Shown in pieces: positions 1 to 8,212 of a stretch of DNA of 64,000 bases. Source of the DNA: JAWSVE01 sp033852115 (GTDB taxonomy: Bacteria; Pseudomonadota; Gammaproteobacteria; Pseudomonadales; Cellvibrionaceae); the NCBI GenBank assembly GCA_033852115.1, contig JAWSVE010000002.1, positions 62,001-126,000 of the forward strand, read 5' to 3'. The first letter of the stretch is position 1, and each line of letters starts with the position of its first letter. A program made the position numbers and the translations under genes. The notes beneath the pieces were generated by a model that was not told where the DNA came from, did no database searches, and saw only the letters and a list, made by a program, of their open reading frames with translations.

Positions 1-478
1 AAGCTTTCACCGCAACCAGTTGCACCTCACCTTGCGCAAAATCCAACACTTGAAGTGCGCCAGGGTGCTCGATTAGACGATAGATATAATCAGACACCAA
101 TTGTTCGGGGCTGATTAACACGTCGATGGGAATTGCGTCGTTTCGAAATAGGTCGCTATGAGAAAGATACGCGTGAGATCGAATGCGTGCGATCTTGGTC
201 GGTGTGCGGTACAAGCTGTATGCAACCTGGCAGGCGATCATATTGGTTTCGTCGTCATTGGTGACGGCGATGAGCATATCCGCATCGCGAATACCGGCTT
301 GAATCAAAATTTCTGGGTACGAGGCAACACCTACCACCACGCCGATATCGAGGCGATCACGTAGGTCACGTAATTTATTTTCGTTGGCATCGACTATGGT
401 GATGTCATTCGCTTCGCTGGCGAGGTTTTGAGCCAAGGTGCCCCCTACCTGACCGGCACCAAGAATGATAATTTTCAT
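1..478 (-). CDS. trkA: Trk potassium uptake protein TrkA (3' part outside window)
   Basis: The reading frame starts at the ATG at 478-476 and stays open to base 1, so only about 159 N-terminal residues are visible. The product begins MKIIILGAGQVGGTLAQNL, a Rossmann GxGxxG NAD-binding motif, followed by a beta-alpha-beta pattern with an acidic end (IVDANE), as in RCK/KTN domains. TrkA is the cytoplasmic NAD(H)-binding regulatory subunit that gates the TrkH/TrkG potassium channels. It follows rsmB on the same strand after about 100 bp, the def-fmt-rsmB-trkA order known from Escherichia and Pseudomonas. The rest of the gene lies upstream of base 1, so integrity cannot be judged. Confidence 0.93.
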   Translation of the reverse strand, partial: MKIIILGAGQVGGTLAQNLASEANDITIVDANENKLRDLRDRLDIGVVVGVASYPEILIQAGIRDADMLIAVTNDDETNMIACQVAYSLYRTPTKIARIRSHAYLSHSDLFRNDAIPIDVLISPEQLVSDYIYRLIEHPGALQVLDFAQGEVQLVAVKA

Positions 479-579
479 CGCGTTTATAAAGTCCTTATGG
501 TGCCACTGGCAACAAGGTGTGCGATTTTAACGATAGATGTGCTGCGGGGATAGCTTAACCCCGTAATCTGCGCGTTTGA

Positions 580-1881
580 TTATTTCTGTTTGCTAATTGT
601 AGCGTAATAGAAGCCGTCATGGCCGTTCATTTGTGGGAGTAATTGTCTGCCTACGGTCTGATCTAATCCCCATGCGGCGTCAATTGGCCGATGTACAGCA
701 TCGGGATGCGTATTCAAAAAGCGCTGCACTTGTTCGCTGTTTTCTGAGGGCAGTATGGAGCATGTGGCGTAGAGCAGCAAACCGCCAGGCGCGAGCAGTG
801 GCCAGAGGTTGTCCATCAGTGATGCCTGTGTCTCGCAAAGTTGTTCTATTTGCGCTGGTGTGCGTAGCATTTTGATGTCGGGTTGACGGCGAATAATGCC
901 GGTGGCTGAGCAGGGCGCATCAAGCAATAGTCGATCAAATGGTTTGCCATCCCACCACGTACTGGGTTGTGATGCATCACCGCAGACAAGCGTGGCGAGT
1001 TTTTCCATGCCGATGCGCTGCACATTTTCAGTGACTCTCTGTAGGCGCCGTTCGCTAATATCTAACGCCGTGAGTGCGATCTCGGGTTGCGTTTCAAGCA
1101 GGTGTGCGGTTTTTCCTCCCGGTGCAGCGCAAGCATCTAAGACGCGTTGGCCTGGGGCTAGCTGCATAAGGTCGGCCGTTAATTGTGGCGATTCGTCTTG
1201 CACGCTGATGTCGCCTTGTTGAAAACCCGGTAATTGAGCAACGCTACAGGCTTTTTCTAACGTGACGCCATCGCGACTGTGGAGTGTTTTTGTCGCTTCG
1301 ATACCAGCGCGGCTCAGGCAATTGAGATAATCCTCTCTCGATACTCTGCGTTGGTTAACTCTCAACGTGAAAGGAGGATGAGCATTGTTGGCGGCGAGAA
1401 TCGCCGCACTGTGGTCGGGCCAGGCTTGTTGGATGCGTTTGTTCAGCCAGTTGGGATGTGCGGTAGTAAACGCAGGGCGCTTGGTTAATACCTGGTCGAG
1501 TTCGGATTGTTGCCGCAAAAATTCCCGTAATACGCCGTTAACTAGGTTTTTAGCCCAGGTTTTTTTTAATGGTTTGGTCGCCGTAACGGTATTGTCGAGT
1601 ACTGCATGAGTGGGGGTGCGTAAGAAAACTAACTGATATAAACCGACGAGTAATAACCCGTGAATGTCGCTATCTTTATTGCGTAAAGGTTTTTCTAGAA
1701 GTTCATCGAGATAACATTGTAGCTTGGGATACCAGCGTGCCGTGCCGTAGCAAAGTTCTTGCAACAATGCCGAATCGTTGTCGGCGACTTGTATTTGTGC
1801 ACCAGGCAACAACGTGGCTAGAGAGCCATCTTGTTGTAAAAGTTTGCCAATCACTAAAGCGGCTTGTGCGCGAACATCCAT
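580..1881 (-). CDS. rsmB: 16S rRNA (cytosine-967-C5) methyltransferase
   Basis: This 433-aa protein methylates C967 of 16S rRNA using S-adenosylmethionine. The N-terminal ~140 residues form the NusB-like RNA-binding domain. The C-terminal half is a Rossmann methyltransferase: SAM loop DACAAPGGKTA at 249-259, motif IV DAPCSATG (Cys324) and motif VI YATCS (Cys374), the two cysteines that handle the covalent RNA intermediate in the RsmB/NSUN family. Its start lies 3 bp after the fmt stop codon, so it is surely co-transcribed with fmt and def. The length is typical of the family and no defect is visible. Confidence 0.97.
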   Translation of the reverse strand: MDVRAQAALVIGKLLQQDGSLATLLPGAQIQVADNDSALLQELCYGTARWYPKLQCYLDELLEKPLRNKDSDIHGLLLVGLYQLVFLRTPTHAVLDNTVTATKPLKKTWAKNLVNGVLREFLRQQSELDQVLTKRPAFTTAHPNWLNKRIQQAWPDHSAAILAANNAHPPFTLRVNQRRVSREDYLNCLSRAGIEATKTLHSRDGVTLEKACSVAQLPGFQQGDISVQDESPQLTADLMQLAPGQRVLDACAAPGGKTAHLLETQPEIALTALDISERRLQRVTENVQRIGMEKLATLVCGDASQPSTWWDGKPFDRLLLDAPCSATGIIRRQPDIKMLRTPAQIEQLCETQASLMDNLWPLLAPGGLLLYATCSILPSENSEQVQRFLNTHPDAVHRPIDAAWGLDQTVGRQLLPQMNGHDGFYYATISKQK

Positions 1882-1884
1882 AAA

Positions 1885-2853
1885 TTATGCTGGATTCTCG
1901 CAAGTGAATTGATCACCGACGTTAAAGCGCGATTGATTCCCCAATAAAATTGCGTGGGGCGTCATGGCTTTCTTTCCTGGGAGTTGAATTTCTTCGAGCA
2001 ATAGTGCGTTTTCACTGCAGCTGACTAACAAGCCTTTTGGGGTGATCTCAAGGATGGTACCTGGTGCCTTTGTGTTGGAAGTTTCCAGCGCGGTGGCTTT
2101 ATGGATTTTTATTCGCTCGTTGTTGGAGTGGGTAAACGCAATAGGAAAGGGATTAAATGCGCGAACTTTTCTCGCAATGTCTTCGGCCGTTAGCTGCCAG
2201 TTTATATCCGCCTCTGCTTTGGAAATTTTTTCGGCGTAGTTAGCTTGCGCGTTATCTTGCGGCTCGGGTATTAATTTTCCGGCGGCTAGCTCGTCAAGGA
2301 CATTGTTGATTGAATCACTACCGAGCGCGGCCAAGGTGTTAAATAAGCTGGTGCTCGTGTCGTCGTTTTGGATAGGGCAGGCAATTTTTTTCAACATGTC
2401 GCCAGTGTCTAGGCCCGCGTCCATTTGCATAATGGTCACGCCTGTTTCGGTATCACCCGCTTCTATCGCTCGTTGAATGGGCGCCGCGCCGCGCCAGCGA
2501 GGCAATAGTGATGCATGTACATTAATGCAGCCGAGGCGAGGGGTATCTAGGACGACTTGCGGCAGGATCAGCCCGTAGGCGACAACGATCATGATATCGG
2601 CGTTGAGCGCCGCCAGCTGTTCTTGTGTTTCTTGCTGCTTTAAGTTGAGTGGCTGGTAAACGGGTAGGTCGTGTTCTACCGCTAGCTGTTTAACGGGGCT
2701 GGGTTTCAGTTTTTTACCCCTGCCTGCTGGACGATCTGGCTGGGTGTAGACCGCGATAATCTGGTGTGGGCCGTCAATTAGTGCCGCGAGGTGTTGTGCG
2801 GCAAAGTCAGGGGTACCCGCAAAAATCACGCGCAAGGGTGAAATATCCTGCAT
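1885..2853 (-). CDS. fmt: Methionyl-tRNA formyltransferase
   Basis: This 322-aa enzyme formylates Met-tRNAfMet with 10-formyl-THF, making the initiator tRNA. The N-terminal formyltransferase Rossmann domain opens with LRVIFAGTPDFAAQHLAALI. The catalytic Asn/His region reads INVHASLLPRWRGAAPIQRA, followed by VTIMQMDAGLDTGDML with the conserved Asp. The last ~110 residues form the OB-fold-like tRNA-binding domain. The gene sits between def and rsmB, the usual translation-initiation operon; the def-fmt gap is about 60 bp. The def product later removes the formyl group this enzyme adds. Confidence 0.97.
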   Translation of the reverse strand: MQDISPLRVIFAGTPDFAAQHLAALIDGPHQIIAVYTQPDRPAGRGKKLKPSPVKQLAVEHDLPVYQPLNLKQQETQEQLAALNADIMIVVAYGLILPQVVLDTPRLGCINVHASLLPRWRGAAPIQRAIEAGDTETGVTIMQMDAGLDTGDMLKKIACPIQNDDTSTSLFNTLAALGSDSINNVLDELAAGKLIPEPQDNAQANYAEKISKAEADINWQLTAEDIARKVRAFNPFPIAFTHSNNERIKIHKATALETSNTKAPGTILEITPKGLLVSCSENALLLEEIQLPGKKAMTPHAILLGNQSRFNVGDQFTCENPA

Positions 2854-2916
2854 ATGGCCTGATTAGCCCTCTATTATGTAGTTAGATGGTGAAAAAAGAT
2901 GAGGCGCTTACCTGCA

Positions 2917-3423
2917 CTAGGCTCGTAAGCGCTGTTCTTTTTCGAGCTTGCTGCGAATGCGGTTGCGCTTTAATGGCGATAGATAATCGACAAATAGCTT
3001 ACCGTCGAGGTGATCAATTTCGTGTTGGATGCACACCGCGAGCAGACCGTCCGGTGTGATTTCAAAGCTCTCGCCGTGCTGGTTGAGCGCTTTAACCCGA
3101 ATGTGCGCCGGGCGTGTGACGTCTTCGGAATAGCCGGGAACGGACAGGCAGCCTTCTGGGTAGTCTGACTTTTCGTCATCTAAAACGGATATCTCGGGGT
3201 TAATGAATACTAACGGCTGGGTTTTATCTTCAGTGATATCAATGACAATGACACGCTCATGAACATTGACCTGAGTTGCCGCTAAACCGATGCCTGGGGC
3301 GTCATACATAGTCTCGAACATATCCTCAACTAACTGACAGATACGGTCATCGACCGTCTCGACAGGTTGAGCGACTGTGCGCAGCCTAGGGTCGGGAAAT
3401 TCTAATATATCGAGCTTTGCCAT
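2917..3423 (-). CDS. def: Peptide deformylase
   Basis: This metalloenzyme removes the N-formyl group from nascent proteins. All three family motifs are present in the 168-aa product: GIGLAATQ (44-51), EGCLS (90-94, metal ligand Cys92) and HEIDH (134-138, two metal-binding His and catalytic Glu). I start at the ATG at 3423, giving MAKLDILEFPDPRLR as in other Def proteins. A TTG two codons upstream keeps the frame open but adds only two residues and has no better ribosome site. It is the first gene of the minus-strand def-fmt-rsmB operon, and its promoter must lie in the 3424-3729 gap shared with the divergent LysM gene. Confidence 0.97.
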   Translation of the reverse strand: MAKLDILEFPDPRLRTVAQPVETVDDRICQLVEDMFETMYDAPGIGLAATQVNVHERVIVIDITEDKTQPLVFINPEISVLDDEKSDYPEGCLSVPGYSEDVTRPAHIRVKALNQHGESFEITPDGLLAVCIQHEIDHLDGKLFVDYLSPLKRNRIRSKLEKEQRLRA

Positions 3424-3729
3424 GATCAATTGCCGCTGGTAAGGAAATAAAACCCTTTGTGATTAACCTCTAGTAAATACATAACATTCGTTGCTAACAT
3501 TATGATCGCACTGAATTTATGCTATTTTAGACCTTGGGTTTGGGCCATAATCTTGTAGCTAGTCTTTCTAAGAAAGCTGCGATGGGGGTGGGGCTAATCC
3601 CAACCCGGACCTACAAATAAATACGCTATGTATTAATTAATTGCGCTACGCAATCACGGAACCCTAAGTCAGCTTCGCCCATTATAACGCCAAATGGCGC
3701 AATAGCTGAATTGAACAGGACTGGTTTCT
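3424..3729. other. Divergent def / LysM intergenic region with serial small hairpins
   Basis: This 306-bp gap must hold both divergent promoters. From about 3560 onward it contains a run of small inverted repeats in the plus direction: CTTTC/GAAAG (3564-3576), a GGGTGGG...CCCAACCC arm pair (about 3585-3606), AATAC/GTATT (3620-3634), TTGCG/CGCAA (3641-3653) and CGCCA/TGGCG (3688-3699). These suggest a structured 5' leader for the LysM-dprA transcript. I see no open reading frame, tRNA or known riboswitch class. Confidence 0.5.
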
Positions 3730-4779
3730 ATGAAAAGACATCTAATCGGCTTTATCACTTTGATTGTGATGAGTGTTTCTAGCTGGGCACAAGAAGCCAT
3801 CCTCCGCGATGATCACCCTGATCGCTATACGGTAGTCAAAGGCGATACGCTTTGGGATATCTCGCAACGTTTCCTCCAAAATCCTTGGATGTGGCCAGAA
3901 ATTTGGCATGTAAACCCACAGATAAGCAACCCCCACCTCATTTATCCTGGGGATCTCATTACCTTAATTTATCTCGATGGACGTCCTCGTTTAACCGTCG
4001 AGCGCGGCGATAGCGCTCGTACGTTTAAGGTAGACCCAACTGCGGTGAAGCTTGAGCCATCGGTACGTGTCATTCCTTTGTCAGAAGCCATTCCAACCAT
4101 CCCTCTAGATGCGATTGATACTTTCCTTTCAAAAAGTCGCGTCGTGAGTGGGGCTGAGCTTGAAGGCGCGCCCTATGTATTGGCAGGCGGTAGCAATCGT
4201 TTGGTGGTTGGCGCTGGAGATACGTTATATGCACGCGGTGAATTCCCCGAAGACATCGCCGCTTACGGCATTTATCGCCGCGGCGATGTGTTTGTAGACC
4301 CGGACACTAACGAGGTACTCGGTGTACAGGCCCTGCACATTGGTAATGTGCGACTCAAAGCGCTGGAAAACGATATCGCAACTGCCAGTGTTGTCAGCAC
4401 CAATGAAGAAATTCGAATCACCGATCGCTTGTTAAGTGAAGAAGAGCGCTCTATCAACTCGAGCTTTTTCCCTTCTGCCCCCAACGATGACATTGTCGGT
4501 AAAATTCTCGCCGTTGAAGGTGGTGTGACTCAGGTTGGCAAGTTAGACGTCGTTGTCATTAACCGTGGCGAGCGAGAAGGCGTTGCGGTCGGTAATGTGT
4601 TTACGGTGTTTAAACGAGCGGCAGAAACTCGTGACCGTATCACCAACAAGTTTGTACGCTTGCCCGAAGAAGAAGCCGGCACTTTGATGGTATTCCGTAC
4701 CTTTGAAAAGCTAAGCTTTGGTATTGTTCTTGAGGCGGAAAAGCCAATCTCTACCTCGGATATTATCCGTAAGCCCTAA
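3730..4779 (+). CDS. LysM-domain exported protein upstream of dprA
   Basis: The 349-aa product starts with a signal peptide (MKRHLIGFITLIVMSVSSWA, likely cut after residue 20). A LysM peptidoglycan-binding domain follows at about residues 32-80 (YTVVKGDTLWDIS, then NPHLIYPGDLITL). The remaining ~260 residues have no motif I can name but recur in proteins found directly upstream of dprA in Pseudomonas-type genomes. It is probably a periplasmic or outer-membrane-attached cell wall protein. It has a long leader with several small hairpins and is followed by a near-perfect 20-bp palindrome that may end its transcript before dprA. The exact function is unknown. Confidence 0.85.
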   Translation: MKRHLIGFITLIVMSVSSWAQEAILRDDHPDRYTVVKGDTLWDISQRFLQNPWMWPEIWHVNPQISNPHLIYPGDLITLIYLDGRPRLTVERGDSARTFKVDPTAVKLEPSVRVIPLSEAIPTIPLDAIDTFLSKSRVVSGAELEGAPYVLAGGSNRLVVGAGDTLYARGEFPEDIAAYGIYRRGDVFVDPDTNEVLGVQALHIGNVRLKALENDIATASVVSTNEEIRITDRLLSEEERSINSSFFPSAPNDDIVGKILAVEGGVTQVGKLDVVVINRGEREGVAVGNVFTVFKRAAETRDRITNKFVRLPEEEAGTLMVFRTFEKLSFGIVLEAEKPISTSDIIRKP

Positions 4780-4800
4780 TCCTTCTTTCTGTTCCTATTG

Positions 4801-4820
4801 CCTCAGCTAATTAGCTGGGG
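4801..4820 (+). terminator. Palindrome after the LysM gene, possible attenuating terminator
   Basis: A 20-bp nearly perfect palindrome (CCTCAGCTAA / TTAGCTGGGG, one G-T wobble) lies 22 bp after the LysM stop codon and 39 bp before the dprA start. It is followed by a weakly T-rich stretch rather than a clean T run, so it is either a weak terminator or a site for a dimeric DNA-binding protein. Confidence 0.4.
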
Positions 4821-4858
4821 CATATTTATTTCTCCCTTACACAACACCAGGTACTCAC

Positions 4859-6049
4859 ATGGACAGTGGTACATTGCATGGTGGGCGTTTGACGCCCGCC
4901 AGTGACGATCTATTTGCAACTCAATTACTGCTTCGTATACCCGGCATCGGCCCGCAGCGTTATTGGCAGCTGTGTGATCACTTTGGTTCTGCAAGTGCCT
5001 CGTTTTCCGCACCGGATGATGAGTTGGCTCAGCTGCCCGAGGCAATCTATTCACATCTCCGCGATCTCTTGGCGAAAGAATGCCGTCATCCATTATGGCA
5101 AGCTGTTGTCGAGGATCGTGAACGTGCGGGCGAATCAGGCATTACCGTTCTTCTTTCGTCCAGCGACGACTACCCCGCATTATTACGTGAAATTAGTGCG
5201 GTGCCGCCTTTGTTGTATGTTAAAGGCGATGCTTCCGTGTTGCATTTGCCGCAAATTGCGATGGTTGGAAGTCGCTCGCCATCGCCGGTAGGCCAAGATA
5301 ATGCGTTTCAATTCGCGCGAGAATTAGGTGCTTCAGGGTTGGTGGTCACTAGCGGCTTGGCGCTCGGTGTAGATGGCGCCGCACACAGAGGCGCGTTGGC
5401 TGCAAAAGCCAAAACTATCGCGGTCATGGGGACCGGTATCGATAGGGTTTACCCCCACCGACATAAAGGCCTAGCCGAACAGATTCTCGACGGTGGTGGC
5501 TGTCTTGTGACTGAGTACCCCTTTGGCACCGGTCCGCAAGCGAGTCACTTTCCCCGCCGTAATCGAATCATTAGCGCCTTGAGTATGGGGGTGTTGGTGG
5601 TGGAAGCGGCATTGAAAAGTGGGTCATTGATTACTGCGCGTTATGCCATGGAGCAAGGGCGGGAAGTGTTTGCCATCCCAGGCTCTATACATAATCCAGT
5701 TAGCAGAGGGTGTCATGCGCTCTTAAAAGATGGCGCCACCTTGGTTGAGTGCGCGGACGACATGCGCCAAGCACTGGCAGGAATGCTCCAGTGGCAATGG
5801 AAGGAGGCTATGGCCCCGGAGGGCAGCGCTATGCAAACCGTGTCGGTTGAGGAAGCCCTGTCGGGTGACGAAGCCTTGGTATTTACCAGTGTAGGCTTTG
5901 AAACAGCAGACCTCGATACTCTTGTGCAGCGCACCCAGCTCGACACCGGTAACTTATTGAGCGTATTGATGAATCTAGAATTGCGAGGATTAGTTGCCAA
6001 TACCGGCAGCGGCTATCAGCGTTGTGGTCTGGTCGAAAATTCGGCGTGA
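4859..6049 (+). CDS. dprA: DNA-processing protein DprA (Smf)
   Basis: This 396-aa protein binds incoming single-stranded DNA and loads RecA during natural transformation. An N-terminal helix-hairpin part (LLRIPGIGPQRYWQL) precedes the Rossmann-like core with the family signatures MVGSRSPSPVGQDNA, SGLALGVDGAAHRGAL, AVMGTGIDRVYP and FPRRNRIISALS. The last ~65 residues form the winged-helix DML1-like domain (VFTSVGFETADLDTLVQRT). Start at ATG 4859. Placement after a LysM gene and before purE/tsaC is the arrangement seen in pseudomonads. The gene appears intact, consistent with natural competence or at least with recombination during DNA uptake. Confidence 0.95.
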   Translation: MDSGTLHGGRLTPASDDLFATQLLLRIPGIGPQRYWQLCDHFGSASASFSAPDDELAQLPEAIYSHLRDLLAKECRHPLWQAVVEDRERAGESGITVLLSSSDDYPALLREISAVPPLLYVKGDASVLHLPQIAMVGSRSPSPVGQDNAFQFARELGASGLVVTSGLALGVDGAAHRGALAAKAKTIAVMGTGIDRVYPHRHKGLAEQILDGGGCLVTEYPFGTGPQASHFPRRNRIISALSMGVLVVEAALKSGSLITARYAMEQGREVFAIPGSIHNPVSRGCHALLKDGATLVECADDMRQALAGMLQWQWKEAMAPEGSAMQTVSVEEALSGDEALVFTSVGFETADLDTLVQRTQLDTGNLLSVLMNLELRGLVANTGSGYQRCGLVENSA

Positions 6050-6168
6050 TACTTGAGCAAAGTGCTCAGTTGATGTAACTTGCGCGACTTTTCGAGCACT
6101 GTCTTATTTACGCAGATACAGTCTCGAAGCCCCCTTATTTAACCCTTTAAACCCCAGGTAAAATTGAT

Positions 6169-6684
6169 ATGAGTAAGCCATTTGTCGCTATTCTTATGGG
6201 TTCTGATTCTGACCTTGGCGTAATGAAATCAGCCTTTGAAACCTTAAAGTCTTTAGGTGTGCCTTTTGAAGCGAAAGTGACCTCTGCTCACCGCACGCCA
6301 GAAGCCACCCACAACTATGTAAAAGATGCTGATGCACGCGGCTGTGCAGCGTTTATATGTGCTGCAGGGATGGCTGCCCACCTTGCCGGCGCAGTGTCTG
6401 CTAACACCCTAAAGCCTGTGATTGGTGTGCCTATTGATGTAACACTCGATGGTTTAGATGCTTTGCTGTCGACTGTGCAAATGCCTGGTGGCATTCCTGT
6501 GGCGACTGTTGCAATTGGCAAAGCCGGCGCTAAAAACGCGGCTTACCTAGCGGCGCAAATCATTGGTGTTGCCGATGCTGAAATGCATCAGCGCTTGATC
6601 GAAGAGCGTGCGGCTAACGCTAGTGCAGTTATGGGTAAAGACGCTAAGTTGCAGGAGCAGCTCAAAGCGGATGGATTGGTCTAA
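6169..6684 (+). CDS. purE: N5-carboxyaminoimidazole ribonucleotide mutase
   Basis: This 171-aa protein converts N5-CAIR to CAIR in purine synthesis. The class I signature is clear: MGSDSDLGVMKSAFETL, then KVTSAHRTPEAT and FICAAGMAAHLAGAVSA. In many gammaproteobacteria purK follows purE. Here the next gene is tsaC, which overlaps the purE end by 14 bp, so PurK, needed to supply N5-CAIR, must be encoded elsewhere. No defect is visible. Confidence 0.96.
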   Translation: MSKPFVAILMGSDSDLGVMKSAFETLKSLGVPFEAKVTSAHRTPEATHNYVKDADARGCAAFICAAGMAAHLAGAVSANTLKPVIGVPIDVTLDGLDALLSTVQMPGGIPVATVAIGKAGAKNAAYLAAQIIGVADAEMHQRLIEERAANASAVMGKDAKLQEQLKADGLV

Positions 6685-7240
6685 AAACCAACAAATTGCC
6701 CAGGCCGCCGCATGTATTCAGCGCGGCGGCGTTATTGCTTATCCAACTGAGTCCGTTTGGGGGCTTGGTTGCGACCCTTATAACGAGCAAGCTGTCCGCC
6801 GATTACTGGCGTTAAAAGACCGCCCAGTAGAGAAGGGGCTAATCATTGTAGCCTCGGGTCTCAGCCAGATTGAGCCGCTGCTCGAAGGTTTAAATCAAAC
6901 ACAGCTTGCCACGCTAAATACTCACTGGCCTGGACCCTATACCTACCTCATCCCAAATGATGGATTTGTCCCGCAGTGGGTAACAGGTGAACATCCGAGC
7001 ATTGCAGTAAGAGTGAGTGCTCACCCTCTTGTTATAGCCCTTTGTGAAAGGGTTGGCCACCCGATTGTTTCAACCTCCGCAAACCCTGCTGGGCTGTCCG
7101 CCGCGGCTGATGAGCTCAGTGTAAGGCGTTATTTCGGTGACAAGCTGGATGATATTACACCCGGAGAAACGCAGCGCTTGCAGAAACCATCGGAAATACG
7201 TGATTTAATCACTGGCACGCTAATTCGCGCTGGCGGGTAA
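6671..7240 (+). CDS. tsaC: Threonylcarbamoyl-AMP synthase (YrdC/Sua5 family)
   Basis: The protein makes threonylcarbamoyl-AMP from Thr, bicarbonate and ATP, the first step of the t6A37 modification of ANN-decoding tRNAs. The open frame extends upstream, but I start at ATG 6671 (MDWSKNQQIAQAAACIQRGG), preceded by AGGAG at 6653-6657; this gives 189 aa, matching TsaC and not the longer Sua5. Motifs include VIAYPTESVWGLGCDP, LLALKDRPVEKGLI, SIAVRVSAHPLV and PIVSTSANPAG. The gene begins inside the 3' end of purE, so the two are probably translationally coupled. It leads into hemF and aroE, the order found in Pseudomonas. Confidence 0.94.
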   Translation: MDWSKNQQIAQAAACIQRGGVIAYPTESVWGLGCDPYNEQAVRRLLALKDRPVEKGLIIVASGLSQIEPLLEGLNQTQLATLNTHWPGPYTYLIPNDGFVPQWVTGEHPSIAVRVSAHPLVIALCERVGHPIVSTSANPAGLSAAADELSVRRYFGDKLDDITPGETQRLQKPSEIRDLITGTLIRAGG

Positions 7241-7287
7241 CTTCGTCTTCGGCGCGAATCTAATTGAGTACCCACAGCGAGTAGATA

Positions 7288-8196
7288 ATGAGTGACGTTG
7301 ATAAACATGCAGTAAAAGCCTACCTGTTGGGCCTGCAGGATAATATTTGTAGCGCCCTGGAATGTGCGGATGGTAGCAGCCAGTTTACAGAGGATGCCTG
7401 GGAGCGCCCTGGTGGTGGTGGCGGTCGTTCACGAGTAATGGATAACGGCGCTGTCATTGAAAAGGGTGGCGTTAACTTTTCCCATGTTTACGGTGACCAG
7501 CTTCCGCCTTCAGCTACTGCAAGCCGACCCGAGCTAGCGGGACGAAGTTTTGAAGCCATGGGGGTTTCTTTGGTCATCCACCCCCACAACCCATTTATCC
7601 CGACAAGCCATGCTAACGTTCGCTTTTTTATTGCTGAGCAAGAGGGCCAAGAACCTGTTTGGTGGTTTGGCGGTGGCTACGATTTAACGCCTTATTACGG
7701 TAAAGAAGAGGATTGTATCGCGTGGCACCAAACCGCAAAGAATGTGTGCGAACCATTTGGCGAAGATATTTATCCTCGTTTTAAAAAGTGGTGCGACGAA
7801 TACTTTTACTTAAAACATCGCAGTGAAGCTCGGGGTGTTGGCGGATTATTTTTCGATGATTTTTCAGAACTGGGTTTTGCAAAAAGTTTTGAATTTTTGC
7901 AAGCGGTCGGTAATAGCTATATCGATGCCTATATCCCGATCGTTGAAAAACGTAAAAACACACCTTACACGGACGCGCAAAAAGAATTTCAATTATTTCG
8001 TCGCGGACGCTATGTAGAATTTAATTTGGTCTTTGATCGTGGCACTTTATTTGGGTTGCAAAGTGGTGGACGAACAGAATCCATTCTAATGTCGTTGCCT
8101 CCAACGGTGAAATGGGGGTATAACTGGCATCCGGAACCCGGTAGCCCGGAAGCGGAATTAACGGAAAAGTTTTTACCGCACAGGCAGTGGGTATAA
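7288..8196 (+). CDS. hemF: Oxygen-dependent coproporphyrinogen III oxidase
   Basis: This 302-aa cytosolic enzyme decarboxylates two propionates of coproporphyrinogen III to give protoporphyrinogen IX, using O2. Conserved stretches include WERPGGGGGRSRVM, GVNFSHVYGD, HPHNPFIPTSHANVRFF, WWFGGGYDLTPYYG, EARGVGGLFFDDF and GRYVEFNLVFDRGTLFGLQ. Use of the aerobic form fits the aerobic respiration seen in the cox cluster of the same window. It is followed by aroE after 16 bp and is probably co-transcribed with tsaC and aroE. Confidence 0.97.
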   Translation: MSDVDKHAVKAYLLGLQDNICSALECADGSSQFTEDAWERPGGGGGRSRVMDNGAVIEKGGVNFSHVYGDQLPPSATASRPELAGRSFEAMGVSLVIHPHNPFIPTSHANVRFFIAEQEGQEPVWWFGGGYDLTPYYGKEEDCIAWHQTAKNVCEPFGEDIYPRFKKWCDEYFYLKHRSEARGVGGLFFDDFSELGFAKSFEFLQAVGNSYIDAYIPIVEKRKNTPYTDAQKEFQLFRRGRYVEFNLVFDRGTLFGLQSGGRTESILMSLPPTVKWGYNWHPEPGSPEAELTEKFLPHRQWV

Positions 8197-8212
8197 AGAG
8201 TTAACCAATTAA

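Noticed and set aside
633..1609. Several plus-strand frames opposite rsmB
   Set aside because: Shadow frames of a strongly conserved gene; their products have no domain and mirror rsmB codon use.
6054..6068. TGAGCA/TGCTCA hairpin after dprA as a terminator
   Set aside because: Only six base pairs and no T run.
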